DNA of 64,000 nucleotides from Thermoplasmata archaeon (GTDB lineage: Archaea > Thermoplasmatota > Thermoplasmata > Thermoplasmatales > Thermoplasmataceae): the NCBI GenBank assembly GCA_021850545.1, contig JAJZLU010000035.1, positions 178,557 through 242,556 of the forward strand, written 5' to 3'. The position numbers and the translations under genes are program-made. Position 1 is the first letter of the stretch; every line of letters starts with the position of its first letter. Of this stretch, positions 48,943 through 58,324 are shown piece by piece. Under the pieces are notes generated by a model. That model was not told the origin of the DNA and did not search any database. It worked only from the letters and a program-made list of their open reading frames with translations.

Positions 48943-49461
48943 GTGAGAGTATTCCTTGCGATTTCCATACCAAGGTTTGAAAAAGCAGAGGCGCTTCTGG
49001 AAGAAGTTGAAAAGATTCCCTACAGCAAGCCAGTGAAAACTCCGGAGTTCCATCTGACCTTCAGGTTTTTTGGAGAAGTCACCACAAAGTATGTGGAAAT
49101 GTTGAAGGAAGACCTTTCTGGCGTGCAGTTCAGGAAATTTGCCCTGAGGGTAAACGGAATTGGCGCTTTTCCTTCATTGAAGAAGGCTAATGTACTCTTT
49201 CTCGAAGTTGAGAGTCTGCATGCCATTTCTGAAAATGCGGCACTGGCAGCACAGGTCAAGCCTGTTGCAAAGGACAGCAAACCCTTTGTGCCCCATATCA
49301 CAGTGGGAAGATTTAACCGGCCAGCTGACTGCACTGGGCTCGCAAAAAAATATGGTTCTATTGCATATGAGCAGGAAATCCAGAAAATAACACTATATGA
49401 GAGCACCCTTATGGGCACTGGGCCAGTGTACGCCCAGTTAAAGTCTTATCAGCTGAAGTAG
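48943..49461 (+). CDS. thpR: RNA 2',3'-cyclic phosphodiesterase (ThpR, 2H family)
   Basis: H-x-T motifs 'FHLTFRFFGEV' and 'PHITVGRF'; GTG start. Confidence 0.92.
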   Translation: MRVFLAISIPRFEKAEALLEEVEKIPYSKPVKTPEFHLTFRFFGEVTTKYVEMLKEDLSGVQFRKFALRVNGIGAFPSLKKANVLFLEVESLHAISENAALAAQVKPVAKDSKPFVPHITVGRFNRPADCTGLAKKYGSIAYEQEIQKITLYESTLMGTGPVYAQLKSYQLK

Positions 49462-49742
49462 GTGGTCTTGTCCGACTCTTCTACTTTCTTCTTAGTTGCC
49501 AGAAGCTCTTCGTCTGTGAATTCTATGGCAATAAGGCTTGAAACTGGTATTAGCCTCAATAAGCCTTTCTTGTCCCCGTTGTTTACGCGGAAGCAAACAG
49601 CCCCCTCTTCACCGAGGACAGTATATCCCACGAACTCCCCTTCTGTTTCCATTGGCTCATCTCTGCCACTATTGGAAATAATCTTGTATTTTCCGCCTTT
49701 CTTTATCTCGATCATGTCCATATTCATCAACAACTCTGACAA
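49449..49742 (-). CDS. Hypothetical protein
   Basis: 97 aa, SH3/KOW-like composition 'KKGGKYKIISNSGRDEPMETEGEFVGYT'. Confidence 0.5.
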   Translation of the reverse strand: MSELLMNMDMIEIKKGGKYKIISNSGRDEPMETEGEFVGYTVLGEEGAVCFRVNNGDKKGLLRLIPVSSLIAIEFTDEELLATKKKVEESDKTTYFS

Positions 49743-49808
49743 CAGGGATAGGTTAATCTTCGTCTAATACCCCTCCACCGCCCATATAGTTACTCATAAA
49801 AAACTTTG

Positions 49809-50279
49809 TCATTTCTGGGTCCGGGATTTTTCCCTGGACAGTTCCCAGATATGTTCAACAGTCTTTCGGTAATTGTCCAGGGCCATCTTCACGTTTACCT
49901 CAACCCAGTTCCATGCCCTGAGAATATCTCCGGACCTCATCCTGTACTTCTTGTTTTTTCCGTCCTGGATTTCCTCAAGTATGTCCATGGACTTCAGCTT
50001 GTTAAGGTGCCTGTAAAGGGTAGTCCTGCTTGTCTTAAGGTATGTCAGGAGTTCCTCTCCACTCCAGTATCTCTCAGAATTCATGAGGAAGCATTCCTTG
50101 AAAAGCCTGAAATATGCTGATTTCGAGATCACTTGAAAATCTGTGCTAGGCTTGAGCCTTGGAATGTACCCTATATCAGACAGAAAGTAGGCTATGTTTC
50201 TGTCAATATCATCATCAAGAATTCTGGTTGGGGTGGAAACAACTGTCATCTTGAACATTGTAACAGGTCGTCCTAACAT
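49809..50279 (-). CDS. ArsR-type winged-helix transcriptional regulator candidate
   Basis: 'RYWSGEELLTYLKTSRTTLYRHLNKLKSMDILEEIQDGKNKKYRMRSGD'. Confidence 0.75.
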   Translation of the reverse strand: MLGRPVTMFKMTVVSTPTRILDDDIDRNIAYFLSDIGYIPRLKPSTDFQVISKSAYFRLFKECFLMNSERYWSGEELLTYLKTSRTTLYRHLNKLKSMDILEEIQDGKNKKYRMRSGDILRAWNWVEVNVKMALDNYRKTVEHIWELSREKSRTQK

Positions 50280-50386
50280 TCCAGAACTAATAAATTCTTC
50301 CCATACCGCTTGTTAACATTGAATACTTATCTAAGGCTACATTCGATATAACAGTGGTTTGGGCAAAACATACTCCCGCAGGTCCC

Positions 50387-51022
50387 TCAGAATGTGGAGA
50401 CTATTGTCAACAGCCCTGTTGTAATGAATTCAATTGCTATTGATGCCAGAAGAAGGCCCATAATCCTGGAAATAAGAAGTGAGCCTGTCTTGCCAAGCCT
50501 GGAAAACAGTGGAACTGAGAACTTCAGTATCCCGTAAGATATTAGCAGGATAAGGAGAATCGCAATGAACACCATGAGTTTATCGAATGGGCCGGAACTC
50601 ACGTTGTTGAAATAGATAATAGCTGTTGTTATTGAGCCAGGCCCAGCAAGAAGGGGAGTCCCAATGGGCACAATCCCAACAGCCTCCCTTTCAAGGGTCT
50701 CCTCTTTTTCCTGTTCTGTAAGTTTCGTATTTGAGGTCTTTCCCTGGAGCATGTCGAATGCAACCTTGAAGAGAAGGATCCCTCCTGCTACCTTGAAATC
50801 TGATATATCTATGCCCAGCACTGAGAAGATATAGACACCGATGAGCATGAATCCAATTATCATTCCTCCAGCAACAAGGACACTCTTGATGACGACCCTG
50901 TTCCTCTCCTTCAGGGTATAATTCTCTGTCAGGATCATGAGGGTGGGTACTGCCCCGATTGGGTTCAGAACTGCAAAAATTGCAACCGTCACTGTAAGGA
51001 AGAACAGTAGTGCCGCTATCAA
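50387..51022 (-). CDS. MarC-family integral membrane protein
   Basis: 'FAVLNPIGAVPTLMILTENY', 'VPIGTPLLAGPGSITTAIIY'. Confidence 0.93.
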   Translation of the reverse strand: MIAALLFFLTVTVAIFAVLNPIGAVPTLMILTENYTLKERNRVVIKSVLVAGGMIIGFMLIGVYIFSVLGIDISDFKVAGGILLFKVAFDMLQGKTSNTKLTEQEKEETLEREAVGIVPIGTPLLAGPGSITTAIIYFNNVSSGPFDKLMVFIAILLILLISYGILKFSVPLFSRLGKTGSLLISRIMGLLLASIAIEFITTGLLTIVSTF

Positions 51023-51119
51023 CCCATAGTGATGATAGCTACCCTAAATTATTTTTTCCGCAGCCGAACCCGATCCAGGAGCCTGAAATGCCAAAACTGT
51101 TTTTATACGTGGATAAAAT

Positions 51120-51812
51120 GTGGTAAGAATGGTCAATTCCAAGTTCCTGAAGAAGATCATGGTCGTTGGTGAAAAGAGCGTTCTTCAGCAGATGACAAAG
51201 TACGTGGATATGGCCTCCACATCTGCCACGCTCCTCAAAGAAATGTTCAGCACTGAGGATGGGAAAAAAGAGCAGATCAATGAGAGGATAAAACAAATCG
51301 AGAAAGACGCCGATGAGCTTTCCATGAGCATGAGGCAGCAGATCACCGGTGGCGCCATAAGCTCAAACCTAATGGATGACCTGATAACACTTGTCGAGAC
51401 ATGCGATGACCTACTTGATAAATCGTATTACATAAGCCGGGAGATTAAGAGGGTACACGAAAATGCCCACAAGTTCGATGAATCTTCAAGGGAAGTGATG
51501 AGGAAAGGCTATGTCGTTTTTGGGAGGATGGCAGATTACACCCTTGAGGCCCTCAAGGATGTTGAAACAGTGCTGGCCTCCCGAGATACAAAGCTATTGG
51601 CTGATGCCAGGGCCAGAATTGAGGTAATAGAAGAGAAAGTGGATGACCTCAAGGACAACCTCATAGATGAACTGTATAACTCTGCAGATACCCTGCCTTA
51701 CATAATTTTCATCCACCTTACGGAATTGGTGCACAAACTGGACGACCTGCTGGACGACTGTGAGGACATTTCTGACCTGGTCCACACAATAGACCTGTCA
51801 ATAACCCGCTGA
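51120..51812 (+). CDS. PhoU-like/DUF47 phosphate transport accessory protein
   Basis: Helical 'EKDADELSMSMRQQITGGAISSNLMDDLITLVETCDDLLDKSYYISREIKR' coupled to PiT. Confidence 0.88.
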   Translation: MVRMVNSKFLKKIMVVGEKSVLQQMTKYVDMASTSATLLKEMFSTEDGKKEQINERIKQIEKDADELSMSMRQQITGGAISSNLMDDLITLVETCDDLLDKSYYISREIKRVHENAHKFDESSREVMRKGYVVFGRMADYTLEALKDVETVLASRDTKLLADARARIEVIEEKVDDLKDNLIDELYNSADTLPYIIFIHLTELVHKLDDLLDDCEDISDLVHTIDLSITR

Positions 51813-51814
51813 AA

Positions 51815-52714
51815 ATGTACTACAATATCCTTGTCATCCTGCTTTCCGTGCTGCTTACAGCCCTTGTTGCAGGCAACAACCTTTCTGCCGCAGTTGGCAC
51901 CCTGATAGGCTCCAGGATCCTTTCCAGAACTGGTGGAGTCATCATTGGAATTGCAGGTTTTGCATTGGGGCTCCTGCTCCAGGGTGGAAGCCTTCATGGA
52001 ACTGCAGAATCACTCCTGCCAAGGTCTGATCCACTCATAGCATATGCCCTTACAGTTGCATTAATCATTTTTGGCCTTGCCACTTATTTCAGGGTCCCAC
52101 TATCTCTCATCATGGCACTGGTGGGCACATCTGTCGGGATATCTCTCAGGCTTGGCTATTCAATCAATGTTCCCCTGGTACTCCTGATTGTCGGAACCTG
52201 GGTGCTTGCACCCCTCCTTTCAATATCCCTGGCATTTGCTATGAATCGGCAGTTCATTGGTTCTCAGCCAAAAGATGTATGGAGATTTGCACTTTCCATG
52301 AAGCTGGCACTCATAGCAGTCTCATTTGTTACGGCCTTTACCCTAGGGGCAAATACCCTGGGTTTCATAGAGCAGGTTTCAGGCTTGAAGGGCTTTTCGG
52401 TGCTTTACCTCATGGTAGGGATAGCCCTGGGGTCAATCTTCCTCAGCAGGGGAGTCATAAAGAGGGTTGGCCAGGAAATGTATCTCATGAGGTATACCAA
52501 TGCATTTACGTCCCTCCTAGTGTCATCGGCGCTGGTTGAGGGGGCCACAATATTCGGCATACCTTTGAGCAACACGCAGACCCTTACTTCAAGCGTTTTC
52601 GGGACAGGGCTTTCCTACAGGAACAAACTGATGGAAACAAAGCCCTTCCTTATAACAGTGGCAACCTGGATCATTTCCCCTCTGGCCGGTCTGCTACTAG
52701 GGTTACTTGTGTAA
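51815..52714 (+). CDS. PiT-family inorganic phosphate transporter
   Basis: 'ALVAGNNLSAAVGTLIGSRILS', 'LVSSALVEGATIFGIPLSNTQTLTSSVFGTGLSYR'. Confidence 0.9.
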   Translation: MYYNILVILLSVLLTALVAGNNLSAAVGTLIGSRILSRTGGVIIGIAGFALGLLLQGGSLHGTAESLLPRSDPLIAYALTVALIIFGLATYFRVPLSLIMALVGTSVGISLRLGYSINVPLVLLIVGTWVLAPLLSISLAFAMNRQFIGSQPKDVWRFALSMKLALIAVSFVTAFTLGANTLGFIEQVSGLKGFSVLYLMVGIALGSIFLSRGVIKRVGQEMYLMRYTNAFTSLLVSSALVEGATIFGIPLSNTQTLTSSVFGTGLSYRNKLMETKPFLITVATWIISPLAGLLLGLLV

Positions 52715-53509
52715 GCTGCGTTCGTAGTCAAAAATCGTCTTCCTGGAGATTTTCTCAGCATAAGGAAGGTATCGCCTCTGGTATCTTCTCCTGTATTCTG
52801 TCAGATCTGTAAGGTAATTAATATAGCCGCCTTTCACGTGGAACACGCCAGACCCAATTAGTTCCGTGAGCATTTCACTGAAATCCTTCCTGATTGTGTC
52901 TTTCTTGATGCCAACCGAATGTTCGTAGGCTTCCTCAACGAGATTTTCCATGATGAACTTTCTTTTAAGGGGAGGTTTAAGTGAAAGCCCTCTCGTAAGG
53001 AAAAGAGACTTCACGAAGTAATCGAGTTGAGGATGGTATGGGTGCGGGAAATACATTGAGACCAACCTGCCATTCTCAATGAAGCTGTCAAGGGCGGGGC
53101 CAATATTAAACCCCGCCCCTTTCATCAATTCTCCTGACCTGGGATCAACCATTATTATTGGAAAACCGCCCTCTGTGTTTTCCCCTGATTCTTCAACTGA
53201 GATTACCCTTACTGGCCTTGCATCGGACTCATATTTCCTGTTGGTTTCATTTGTGAGTTCCATGACGGGGGCCCTTTCGGATAGTTTCTTTGAGGTTGTC
53301 CCTGCAAAAAAGACGTAATCAGCAATCCTTGCAGAAGTTGTTCTTCTTCCGGAGACCACATACCAGAGCCCACCGGAAAACCCAACTTCAAGCGGGGCAA
53401 AGTTCTGGTCGCCAGAAATCTGTGAAGCCTGGAAAACTGAACTAATAAGGCGGTGCGTCTCATACTTCGCCATTATTTCCTTAGTGGATTGGCTGATTTC
53501 GCTCATCAA
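52703..53509 (-). CDS. Uncharacterised protein, third gene of unknown block
   Basis: 268 aa coherent ORF, start overlaps stop of next upstream gene (4 nt). Confidence 0.6.
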   Translation of the reverse strand: MMSEISQSTKEIMAKYETHRLISSVFQASQISGDQNFAPLEVGFSGGLWYVVSGRRTTSARIADYVFFAGTTSKKLSERAPVMELTNETNRKYESDARPVRVISVEESGENTEGGFPIIMVDPRSGELMKGAGFNIGPALDSFIENGRLVSMYFPHPYHPQLDYFVKSLFLTRGLSLKPPLKRKFIMENLVEEAYEHSVGIKKDTIRKDFSEMLTELIGSGVFHVKGGYINYLTDLTEYRRRYQRRYLPYAEKISRKTIFDYERSLHK

Positions 53510-54360
53510 TTCTGCACCAGCTCCTTCAGGGCATCAATGAGCTCAATGCCCAGGTCGAAGTCTGCCTCAGCCATGAAATATACCTTCATTGAATCCTCAA
53601 GGCAAGCAATTTCTCCCCACAGGCCCTTATCGTGGCTGAAGTAAATGGAACTGCCCTTTGAGAGCCTTATGCCAAAGCCTGCGGGAAGGCTAGTGCCCAG
53701 CTTATCTAGAATTGTTTCCTTCCCTCCCGTTTTCCCCTTGATATTTACCGGATTTATCCGAGCAGTCCACTGGTCATCATATTTAGGGCTGAATGACTGG
53801 TAGAGTTCCACATATATTGATGATTCTGAAAGAATACCCTGTATTGAATCAAATATGAAACCGCCTGCGTCCCTGATGTATCCCTGGCATGTTACCCTCA
53901 TGTCCACCGAAAAACTGACCGAGCAGCCTTCTTTCCTGAAACCAAGGAACTCAGGCGTAGAGGTTGAATCACCAGAATATCTCTCATAAACTTCAGAAGC
54001 GATGTTTGAATCGGCTGACACTGACACAACGTTTTCACCAGCTCGTGTCAAAGTTATGTCGTAAAGCCTGAAACCGCTTTTCCCAGCAACATCCCTGATA
54101 TTTCTGAAAGCCCTGCGTGTTGCTCTGACAGGCTTTGGCAAACCTTGCTTTGCCTTGCTTGAGTTAAGTGAACTGTTTCTAGACATCAGGACCCTGAAGC
54201 CTTCACCAACAGGTATGGCAAGTATGCGGGACCCGAAGGCTGAGTGCACAAGTGAAGATGCCTCATTTCCTGTATAGGTGAGTTCAGCGAAAAATCTCCT
54301 TTCCCCACCCGACACACGGACATTCTGTGAAAAGATGTCAACAAACTCTTCCCGATTCAA
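53506..54360 (-). CDS. Uncharacterised protein, second gene of unknown block
   Basis: 284 aa coherent ORF overlapping 52703-53509 by 4 nt. Confidence 0.6.
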   Translation of the reverse strand: MNREEFVDIFSQNVRVSGGERRFFAELTYTGNEASSLVHSAFGSRILAIPVGEGFRVLMSRNSSLNSSKAKQGLPKPVRATRRAFRNIRDVAGKSGFRLYDITLTRAGENVVSVSADSNIASEVYERYSGDSTSTPEFLGFRKEGCSVSFSVDMRVTCQGYIRDAGGFIFDSIQGILSESSIYVELYQSFSPKYDDQWTARINPVNIKGKTGGKETILDKLGTSLPAGFGIRLSKGSSIYFSHDKGLWGEIACLEDSMKVYFMAEADFDLGIELIDALKELVQN

Positions 54361-54404
54361 GCTAATTAAGTATAGGTTCCGGAGTAAAATAATTTTTTTA
54401 AGGA

Positions 54405-54830
54405 TTACAGGTCCCCGTTTGAGAGAAATTCCCTTATATCTTCCTCACTGTAAGGGCCCTCTACTGCCACAGGAAGGAGAACTGACTCGTCGCCAAGCTC
54501 CTCGTCAAAGTCCTCATTGAGGTCCTCAATCCTTACCTCAAAGGTATCTGGAGAAAAATGCGGTTCCTCATTATCATCTGAGCTCTCCCTGGCATATACC
54601 TCATCAAACCATACAATGTAGTTGTATCCACCGAAGCGGTATACCTTCCTGTCGGAAGAGTCCATTGTGACCTGGCTCATTGGATTCTCAGTAAGCAATC
54701 CGTAGATGTAGCCAACCAGGATAGCTTCCTGGAAAGTGCCCTGCCCGCCATACTCCTCATCTCCCAGTGTATGAAACTCTGACATTATCTCATAGAGAAG
54801 CCGCGGATCCAGTTTTAATGTCAATTCCAC
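54405..54830 (-). CDS. Uncharacterised acidic protein, first gene of unknown block
   Basis: 141 aa, highly acidic C-terminal half. Confidence 0.6.
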   Translation of the reverse strand: MELTLKLDPRLLYEIMSEFHTLGDEEYGGQGTFQEAILVGYIYGLLTENPMSQVTMDSSDRKVYRFGGYNYIVWFDEVYARESSDDNEEPHFSPDTFEVRIEDLNEDFDEELGDESVLLPVAVEGPYSEEDIREFLSNGDL

Positions 54831-54963
54831 TCCACTCCTCTTTTCCAGTCGATATTCAGCATGGCTCCCTTCGTAATGCTGTTATTGTTGTAATAGTTAT
54901 TTGCTAGTGACAGGTGTCCGTTTCTTTCACTTCCCTTAAATACGGGAAAAGCTTCAAAGAATT

Positions 54964-56214
54964 ATGCAGATGAAGGCCAAGATGAAAATCCCTGCCTCCC
55001 TATGCCTTAAGTGCAGGGGAACCAAAATGTTATGCGGCCTTTCATACTGCCCTATTTCTGTCAAGCAAATGGTCCAGCCCAGCCTGACAAAGATAACTGG
55101 AAACAACCTGGAGGGATCGTCTCCCCCCAGCGTTTTTGTTGGAAGGTATGGATACCCAAAAGTGAAGATGTACCCCACTACCCCTCCTGTACATGGCGAC
55201 ACCTCCCAGTATGAGGATTCGCGGGGTTGGCTTGGAGTACCCATAGAGAATTTCCTTTCAATGAGGCTATCAATGATCAGGGGAGGCATCGACGTCACCG
55301 TAGCAAAGGCAGCAGATCCTGACAGGCTTTTTCAGGAGATTCAGCTGATGGCCCTTTCTGAGAAGTCAGTTGAAGTCGAGATGATACTTGACGGCAGCCT
55401 CTCGGGAAAGGATGTGATCCTAGACGAGCACACACCTCCAATGGGCCCAACTGCACCTCTGAAACGCTTCACTGTGGACTATTCAAGCCCAGGCATTCAT
55501 GTTGAAAAGGTATTTTCCGACACTGACCTCAAGGCTACAGCTGCAATGGATTACCTTTACTCCAATGGGCAGGATGTCTCAAGAATCTCAAAGATACTAA
55601 GCGTTGGCGCCCTTGGGGAGAAAAAAGCAAGAAAAGCCGTCCCCACAAGATGGTCAATTACTGCTGTGGACAAGAACCTCTCAGATGAACTAGTTGAAAA
55701 GATCAAGGATTACAGGCAGATTGACCGATTCCTGGCATTCGTAAGGGTGACCTCCGGCAATCTCTTTATGGCTATACTGACCCCAACGAACTGGATATAT
55801 GAGTGGGGTGAATCCTGGTTTCCAGGGAGTACCTGGAACCAGTGGGGAGAGAATGCACACGTGATGATAGATTCTGAAGGGTACTATGGAAGAAAGGAGT
55901 ACCCGGACATAGGTGGCTGTTATTATTCCACCAGGCTTGCTGTTGCAGAAAAGTTGGCTGGCATGGGAAGAACAGGAGGCGCAATCACATGGAGGGAGAT
56001 CTACCCAGGTTGGAACCTGCCTGTAGGCGTCTGGTATGTCAGGGAGAATATGAGGGCTTTGTTTGAGCAGAAGCCTCAGGAATTCGATACTCTTGATGAA
56101 GCACTCAGTTTCCTTTCAGGATACATGAAAGTCCCCCTTTCCAAGTGGGTCGAGAAGTCCTATGTTGTTCCCACACAGAAGTACAACAACCTGGACAGGT
56201 TCTTCAATCTTTGA
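54964..56214 (+). CDS. NreA-family archaeal DNA-repair protein
   Basis: 'LCLKCRGTKMLCGLSYCPI', 'PSVFVGRYGYPKVKMYP', C-terminal PIP-like 'YNNLDRFFNL'. Confidence 0.92.
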   Translation: MQMKAKMKIPASLCLKCRGTKMLCGLSYCPISVKQMVQPSLTKITGNNLEGSSPPSVFVGRYGYPKVKMYPTTPPVHGDTSQYEDSRGWLGVPIENFLSMRLSMIRGGIDVTVAKAADPDRLFQEIQLMALSEKSVEVEMILDGSLSGKDVILDEHTPPMGPTAPLKRFTVDYSSPGIHVEKVFSDTDLKATAAMDYLYSNGQDVSRISKILSVGALGEKKARKAVPTRWSITAVDKNLSDELVEKIKDYRQIDRFLAFVRVTSGNLFMAILTPTNWIYEWGESWFPGSTWNQWGENAHVMIDSEGYYGRKEYPDIGGCYYSTRLAVAEKLAGMGRTGGAITWREIYPGWNLPVGVWYVRENMRALFEQKPQEFDTLDEALSFLSGYMKVPLSKWVEKSYVVPTQKYNNLDRFFNL

Positions 56215-56216
56215 CC

Positions 56217-57056
56217 ATGAAGTACATAGAGTATGATGTAAAGACAGCAATTTCGAAGTCGAATCTCCCTGAACTGGATTATGCAGTCAATCCATACACA
56301 GGCTGCCAGCATCGCTGCATTTACTGTTTTGCTATTGATTTCACAAGAATAGCGGAGGCAAGGGAAGAATGGGGTGAAATTATCTATGTGAAGAAGAACC
56401 TCATAGATGTATTAAGAGGGCAGATTAAGGGACTGAAGCGAGGGATAACAGGATTGTCCAGCATAACCGATCCCTATCAACCCGCAGAGGCAATATATGG
56501 CCTTACACGGGAGTCTATCAAGATACTGCTCTCCAATGGTTTCCGTGTTACTGTCCAGACAAAATCACCCCTTGCATCAAGAGACATTGATCTTTTTTCG
56601 TCCCACAGAAACCTTATTGATGTTGGTGTCACGATCACGACAATTGACCAGCGCAAGGCACTTGAAATAGAAACTCAGACGCCAGCTCCGTCTCAGAGGA
56701 TAAGGCTTCTGGAGAAGTTGCACAACAGCGGCATAAAATCCTGGATATTTATAGGGCCCATAATAAGGGGATTTAATGACTCCCGTGAAGAAGTGGAAAA
56801 GATATTTCAGGTCGCAAATGCCAATGGCTCCAGGATAATCTATGACTCATATTCCCCATACAAGAACTCGTCTATTTTCATGAAGAATGAGTTCAGGCAC
56901 CCCATCCCTGATCCCAGGATGAACTGTGAATGGAGAACAGCACTTGACAGGATGATGCTTTCACTTGGCGAATCCCATGGAGTCAAGGTAAACAGCCAGG
57001 ATGAGGAGTGGAAGGTTGCCCGGGGAGAAGGCCTCGGAAAATTGGCCATAAATTGA
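56217..57056 (+). CDS. SPL-family radical SAM protein
   Basis: 'VNPYTGCQHRCIYCFAIDF' CxxxCxxC cluster motif; ATG at 56217 immediately after NreA stop. Confidence 0.9.
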   Translation: MKYIEYDVKTAISKSNLPELDYAVNPYTGCQHRCIYCFAIDFTRIAEAREEWGEIIYVKKNLIDVLRGQIKGLKRGITGLSSITDPYQPAEAIYGLTRESIKILLSNGFRVTVQTKSPLASRDIDLFSSHRNLIDVGVTITTIDQRKALEIETQTPAPSQRIRLLEKLHNSGIKSWIFIGPIIRGFNDSREEVEKIFQVANANGSRIIYDSYSPYKNSSIFMKNEFRHPIPDPRMNCEWRTALDRMMLSLGESHGVKVNSQDEEWKVARGEGLGKLAIN

Positions 57057-57132
57057 TCTGCCCCTACAATGGGCCCAATGTAACAAAATAATTGTTATCC
57101 TTCCTTTTGTAATATGTTGCCTTAGTGGTCTT

Positions 57133-57477
57133 GTGAGGATGTGGATAGTTGAACCGGAAAGGATGTGCAACAGGCACCTGCTCGGGGAACATAACGAAGT
57201 TCACATGCTTATCGGTTCACTTTTCAAGAAAAGGAACATTTCAGGCTTCCTTAAGAAAAGAATAGTTGAGCCACAGTCCATAAGGGCCAGGCATGACGCT
57301 ATTGCAACCGAGATGGAAAGGAGAGGATATAACCACAGGTCCCCTTTTCCAGGGATGCCCGACATGGCTTATCTGGGGAAGGAGGCGGACACAGTTGTTG
57401 ATTGGGTTTCCAGCTATAGGGATCTCATGAACAGGTGCGAAAGGTGCAGGGAAATGGCACCAAATAAATTAGAATAG
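57133..57477 (+). CDS. T4 endonuclease V (DenV)/pyrimidine-dimer DNA glycosylase-like protein
   Basis: 'NRHLLGEHNEVHMLIGSLFKK' aligns with T4 DenV '[21 protein letters not shown]' (H16, E20, E23 retained); 'ATEMERRGYNHRSPF' versus 'AECLKRGFNIKDT'. Confidence 0.75.
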   Translation: MRMWIVEPERMCNRHLLGEHNEVHMLIGSLFKKRNISGFLKKRIVEPQSIRARHDAIATEMERRGYNHRSPFPGMPDMAYLGKEADTVVDWVSSYRDLMNRCERCREMAPNKLE

Positions 57478-58278
57478 GGTCTTCTGGTTGCCAGGAACCT
57501 TTTGGTATGACTCTGGCCACTTCACTGGATCAAGCCCCAAAGCCTTCCTGAATAGATTCACTGTGCCGGGCCCAAATCCCTGAAAGTGGTTGTTAGAGTA
57601 CACATAGACCTTTTTAATGTCATCTCCAAGTGATTTCACCTTTCCAGCCCACAATTCCATAACTGGATTCATATCTCTTATGATAGACCCAAAGGAACTT
57701 TCGTCTATGGCCCTGTCTCCTACAAGCCTGAGATAGACTCTGTCAGATGTTGTCCTGGCTGGGTTTTTTGCCATGGGGATTTCAGACCAGGCCATGGTAA
57801 CATTGTTATCCTCCATGATTTTGTACACATCCTCCCTGAACCAAGAATTGTGCCTGAATTCAACCGCGAATTGCCAGTCGTTCGGGAGATCCTCGATGAA
57901 ATTCCTGAAATCTATGGAACTTTCATCGTAATTCATTGAAGGCGGGAGCTGGATAAGCACAACTCCAGCTTTTCTCCTGAGGGGTGCAATGCTCATCATG
58001 AACTGTTCCATAACCAGGGCAGCATTCCTCAGCCTTCTTTCATGGGTTATCTCCCTGGGTAGTTTGGGAGAAAACTGAAACCCTTCCTGAGCTGACTTGT
58101 CCCATTTTTTCACGGAATTTTGTGGAGGAATGCTGTAAAATGTGGAATCTATCTCAACAGTGCCAAAAACCGTCGAGTAAAACTCCAAGTAATCTCCAGG
58201 CTGCATTCCTTTTGGATAGAAGGGCCCATCCCATGCCCTATAGCTCCAGCCGGAACAGCCTATCCTTATTTCCGCCAT
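57469..58278 (-). CDS. DUF72/YecE-family protein
   Basis: 'IRIGCSGWSYRAWDGPFYPKGMQPGDYLEFYSTVFGTVEIDSTFYSIP', 'FAVEFRHNSWF', 'YVYSNNHFQGFGPGTV'. Confidence 0.94.
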   Translation of the reverse strand: MAEIRIGCSGWSYRAWDGPFYPKGMQPGDYLEFYSTVFGTVEIDSTFYSIPPQNSVKKWDKSAQEGFQFSPKLPREITHERRLRNAALVMEQFMMSIAPLRRKAGVVLIQLPPSMNYDESSIDFRNFIEDLPNDWQFAVEFRHNSWFREDVYKIMEDNNVTMAWSEIPMAKNPARTTSDRVYLRLVGDRAIDESSFGSIIRDMNPVMELWAGKVKSLGDDIKKVYVYSNNHFQGFGPGTVNLFRKALGLDPVKWPESYQKVPGNQKTLF

Positions 58279-58324
58279 GCTGCAACATCACCTGCAATAC
58301 GCCAACATTCTTTCCACTCCACCT

